NCBI RefSeq assembly: GCF_900766215.1 | Contig: NZ_CAAFUQ010000089.1 | Location: 1-64,000 of the forward strand | Reading direction: 5' to 3' | DNA from: an uncultured Finegoldia sp. | GTDB lineage: Bacteria > Bacillota > Clostridia > Tissierellales > Peptoniphilaceae | Length of the DNA stretch: 64,000 nucleotides | In this document: piece by piece, positions 62,059 to 64,000 of the stretch | Numbering within the stretch: position 1 is the stretch's first letter | Layout: the number at the start of each line of letters is the position of its first letter | Notes under the pieces: model-generated | Seen by the model: only the letters and a program-made list of their open reading frames with translations | Databases searched by the model: none | What the model was told of the DNA's origin: nothing | Program-made: the position numbers and the translations under genes

Positions 62059-62820
62059 TTATTTATTTCCTATGAACATTGTTTCTTGTATGAATTCTTT
62101 TATTTTAAGTCCATAACCCCATTTTTTCGCGTATGGGTCTGTTACTTCCTCACTTTTTGCGAAGAAGTTTGTGAATCCTGCTTTTTTAATGATTTCTTTT
62201 ACATCTTCTTCCAGAAGAGCTCCACCAACTCATGAGCCATATATATTATCTAATGATAATATATCATCGTTTAATTGTTTTTTGAGTGTAATGTCACTGA
62301 TTATGAACATTCCATTTGGTTTAAGGATTCGATGGATTTCTTCGTATACTTTTTGTTTGTTAGGTTCAAGGTTGATTACACAGTTACTGATGATTTTGTC
62401 TATTGAGTTGTCCTCAAATGGCATGTCGATGAGTTCTCCTTGAACAAACTCAATGTTTTTGAAGCCTTTTTTATCTCGTACTTTGCTCGCTTTTTGTATC
62501 ATGGATTCTAGCCTATCCATTCCATAAATTGTGTTGGAATTGGGATATGTTATTCTTGCCATGAAGACATCCAGTCCCATCCCACATCCTAAATCCAGTA
62601 GTGTGTCTGTGTCTTTTAGTACAAGATTATCAAGTGGATTTCCACAAGATAGCCCCGATGAGACTTCTTCGGGGATTTTTTTTAGTAAATCTGGATCATA
62701 GCCTAAGGAGTTGTATAGGTCGATTGAGCTAACTTCTGTGCTTGTCTTACCTGTTGCGATGTTGTCGTAAAAGTTTGTAACTTGTTCTCTGATTTGTTCG
62801 TCTGTATATTTTTTACTCAT
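62059..62820 (-). CDS. arsM: Arsenite methyltransferase ArsM with in-frame TGA (probable selenocysteine)
   Basis: ArsM transfers methyl groups from SAM to arsenite. Residues 1-196 show LSCGNPL (C59, an ArsM cysteine), SAM motif LDLGCGMGLD, FVQGELIDMPFEDNSIDKIISNCVINL and LKPNGMFIISDI. A TGA (62230-62232, codon 197) interrupts YGS-TGA-VGGALLEED, yet the frame stays open for 56 more codons (KEIIKKAGFTN..., ending ETMFIGNK) to TAA at 62059. In ArsM this position is the conserved arsenic-binding Cys before the (S/A)GAL motif. A stem UCUUC/GAAGA with loop UGGAA lies 12-26 nt after the TGA, SECIS-like. The total would be 253 aa, normal for ArsM; the 196-aa product would lack the C-terminal part. 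The N-terminal Cys pair is absent. A pseudogene is the alternative. The gene overlaps arsR by 8 bp. Confidence 0.78.
62192..62221 (-). promoter_or_regulatory. Candidate SECIS element within arsM
   Basis: After the TGA the minus strand reads GUUGGUGGAGC, then a 5-bp stem UCUUC/GAAGA closing loop UGGAA. The loop G residues are about 18-19 nt after the TGA, inside the roughly 16-37 nt range described for bacterial SECIS elements. The stem is short, so support is moderate. Confidence 0.5.
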
Positions 62821-63106
62821 TATTTATCCCTTCTTTTAATTGCGTTATTTCTAATAAAAGATTTGCTAGATTGTGACATTGTTTTTCTGATATTTTATAG
62901 TATGTCCATTTTCCTTCTTGTCTAGATTCTATTATTTTTGAATTAGTAAGTATTTTCATATGATAAGATAATCCTGATTGTGTTAAGTTCAGTTTTTCTA
63001 AAAGTACACATGCACATTGCTCTCCATTTTGTAGCAATTGTAAAATATCTATTCTTTTTTCATCACTTAAAGCTTTGAATGTATCTGCTATTTGTTTATT
63101 GTTCAT
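62813..63106 (-). CDS. arsR: ArsR-family arsenic-responsive repressor
   Basis: This 97-aa winged-helix repressor has the metalloid cysteines C31 and C33 in GEQCACVLLEKL on the recognition-helix side and a third candidate C77 (SEKQCHNL). The helix-turn-helix is LTQSGLSYHMKIL. It is first in an operon with arsM, overlapping it by 8 bp. Two identical palindromes flank its promoter. GAGGT precedes the ATG. Confidence 0.92.
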   Translation of the reverse strand: MNNKQIADTFKALSDEKRIDILQLLQNGEQCACVLLEKLNLTQSGLSYHMKILTNSKIIESRQEGKWTYYKISEKQCHNLANLLLEITQLKEGINNE

Positions 63107-63118
63107 TTTGTTACCTCA

Positions 63119-63183
63119 CATCAAATATTTTTGATATATTAATTATATCATTTTTTACGCAATACATCAAATATTTTTGATAT
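63119..63183 (-). promoter_or_regulatory. arsR promoter flanked by two identical operators
   Basis: The 19-mer CATCAAATATTTTTGATAT occurs at 63119-63137 and again at 63165-63183, each with the inverted core ATCAA...TTGAT. On the minus strand a -35 TTGATG (63170-63165, inside the upstream operator) and a perfect -10 TATAAT (63147-63142) are 17 bp apart; the other operator lies at the start of the transcript. This fits tight ArsR autorepression relieved by arsenite. Confidence 0.82.
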
Positions 63184-63235
63184 GTAATAATTAAATTATT
63201 TTTGGCGATTAATTGGTATTTGTCAACAAAAAAGC

Positions 63236-63264
63236 TTGACAATTGTTATTGTCATAAGTATAAT
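63236..63264 (+). promoter_or_regulatory. rpmH-rnpA-yidD promoter with internal palindrome
   Basis: A perfect TTGACA (63236-63241) and perfect TATAAT (63259-63264) are 17 bp apart. A 7-4-7 perfect inverted repeat TGACAAT-TGTT-ATTGTCA (63237-63254) covers the -35 and spacer, and TTGTCAA at 63220-63226 adds a further half site. Confidence 0.88.
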
Positions 63265-63321
63265 TGGAGTAGTGTTTTTATAGGCAAAAGTCCTTATATT
63301 TTATACTAGGAGGTGCGATTG

Positions 63322-63456
63322 ATGAAAAGAACTTATCAACCAAATAACAGAAAAAGAAAAAAAGACCACGGATTTAGAAATAGAATGGCTACTAGAGGTG
63401 GAAGAGCTGTTTTAAAGGCTAGAAGAAGAAAAGGTAGAAAAGTATTATCAGCTTAG
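63322..63456 (+). CDS. rpmH: 50S ribosomal protein L34
   Basis: This 44-aa gene encodes MKRTYQPNNRKRKKDHGFRN, then RMATRGGRAVLKARRRKGR, ending KVLSA. This is the complete, highly conserved L34 sequence pattern. AGGAGGTG lies 7 bp before the ATG. A short hairpin (GGTCAC/GTGGCC, 63457-63476) separates it from rnpA. Confidence 0.98.
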   Translation: MKRTYQPNNRKRKKDHGFRNRMATRGGRAVLKARRRKGRKVLSA

Positions 63457-63485
63457 GTCACATTCATTGTGGCCTTTAATTTATT

Positions 63486-63827
63486 ATGGATAAAAGTGTA
63501 AGGTTAAGAGATAACAGGGAATACAATGTTGTCTACAAAAGGGGAAAGACTTATTATAATAGAAACTTCTCTTTGGTAGTGTACAATTCAAAAAAAGGAA
63601 CTCGAATCGGATTCTCTGTTACTAAAAAGTACGGCAATGCCGTTGAAAGAAACAGAATCAAGAGGAAACTGAGAGAGATTGTAAGGCTTAATTTCTCTGA
63701 GTTTGACAAGGGCTTGGATATGGTTATTATCCCGAAGAAAAACACTGAAGACTTAACTTACAAACAGCTAGAATCTGCATTATTGCACGTTTGTAGAAAG
63801 GCATCGAATAAAAAATGTCGAAAGTGA
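63486..63827 (+). CDS. rnpA: Ribonuclease P protein component
   Basis: This 113-aa basic protein assists the RNase P RNA in tRNA 5' maturation. The RNR-type motif reads AVERNRIKRKLREIVRLN, with the N-terminal VRLRDNREYNVVYKRGK and RIGFSVTKKYGNA central strand typical of the family. The Shine-Dalgarno is weak (TTAATTTATT), suggesting coupling to rpmH translation. Confidence 0.97.
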   Translation: MDKSVRLRDNREYNVVYKRGKTYYNRNFSLVVYNSKKGTRIGFSVTKKYGNAVERNRIKRKLREIVRLNFSEFDKGLDMVIIPKKNTEDLTYKQLESALLHVCRKASNKKCRK

Positions 63828-64000
63828 TGATATTTTTAATCAAATTCTACCAAAAAGCTATATCGCCGTATTTGGGGCATGGAAAGTGCAAATACTATCC
63901 AACATGTTCACAATATGCGTTGGAGGCTTTCAGAAAAAAGCCTTTTTTTAAGGCGTTAGGGCTTACTATTTGGCGAATTTTAAGATGTAATCCATTTTCA
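63815..64000 (+). CDS. yidD: Membrane protein insertion efficiency factor YidD (partial)
   Basis: The start overlaps the rnpA end by 13 bp. The visible 62 residues (MSKVMIFLIKFYQKAISPYL, then GHGKCKYYPTCSQYALEAF, then TIWRILRCNPFS) carry the YidD signature Cys residues and YYPTCSQYA motif. An ATG four codons later is an alternative start. The gene runs off the right edge; in this gene order yidC would follow. Confidence 0.95.
   Translation, partial: MSKVMIFLIKFYQKAISPYLGHGKCKYYPTCSQYALEAFRKKPFFKALGLTIWRILRCNPFS

Noticed and set aside
62230..62820. arsM read as a 196-aa protein ending at TGA
   Set aside because: The frame continues with recognisable ArsM sequence to TAA and the terminator lies beyond that, so I report the extended gene; the short product remains possible only as a truncation.
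63457..63476. GGTCAC/GTGGCC hairpin between rpmH and rnpA as a terminator
   Set aside because: No T-run follows and rnpA needs the upstream promoter; it is more likely a minor structure or processing site.

Overview
The window looks like the replication-origin region of a low-GC, Gram-positive anaerobic coccus of the Peptoniphilaceae, most probably Finegoldia magna. The reasons are the strong AT bias, the order yidD-rnpA-rpmH // oriC-dnaA-dnaN-rlbA-recF-remB-gyrB-gyrA, a type II-A Cas9 of the F. magna length (1350 aa), superoxide reductase, peptidases suited to peptide fermentation, and many cell-wall proteins (CWB2 repeats, LPxTG-like anchors). The species is inferred from memory of the family, not from a search.

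Layout. 1-6293: a complete type II-A CRISPR-Cas locus on the minus strand (cas9-cas1-cas2-csn2-leader-array, the array running off the left edge), with a divergent tracrRNA gene beside cas9. 6446-12400: an ECF transporter S component, a toxin-antitoxin pair between near-identical terminators, a Cd/Zn efflux operon (ArsR-type repressor, separate HMA protein, P-type ATPase), birA and a radical SAM protein. 12392-24860: LemA with a DUF2207 protein, superoxide reductase, an ABC exporter plus MFS operon, the peptidases pepF and ampS, a HAD phosphatase and small membrane proteins. 23679-42022: surface and envelope genes, namely a Cna-B protein with an LPESG anchor, an 1874-aa subtilase with three CWB2 repeats, an ECF S component, PAP2 and CDF proteins, an NhaP-type antiporter, rhodanese and transglutaminase lipoproteins, and a coiled-coil CWB2 protein. 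39719-44497: a zinc operon (znuA-znuC-znuB plus a polyhistidine-triad lipoprotein) behind a promoter with two Fur-family-like 7-1-7 sites. 44612-48330: the YvrJ/DUF2922/DUF1659 cluster, two DUF3139 proteins, a YoaK protein, a DUF3841-like protein and a 0.7-kb gene-free stretch of nested palindromes and 25-bp repeats. 48331-61531: a miniature LPKAG surface protein, then eleven tightly packed minus-strand genes from dnaN to fumC, including an rsbV-rsbW-sigB-like module and fetAB, with dnaA upstream. 61550-61960: the main DnaA-box cluster. 62059-64000: an arsR-arsM operon, then rpmH, rnpA and yidD diverging rightward.

The most striking observation is in the arsR-arsM operon. The arsenite methyltransferase frame appears to stop at a TGA, but the same frame continues for 56 codons of recognisable ArsM C-terminus to a TAA. 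The TGA sits exactly where ArsM enzymes carry an arsenic-binding cysteine, and a short stem-loop with G residues in its loop follows at a distance typical of bacterial SECIS elements. This suggests a selenocysteine-containing ArsM; a nonsense mutation is the alternative. Other points of interest are an anti-repeat-like segment in the CRISPR leader, the nested palindromes, the direct repeats around the toxin-antitoxin pair, and a degenerate RsbW-like protein.
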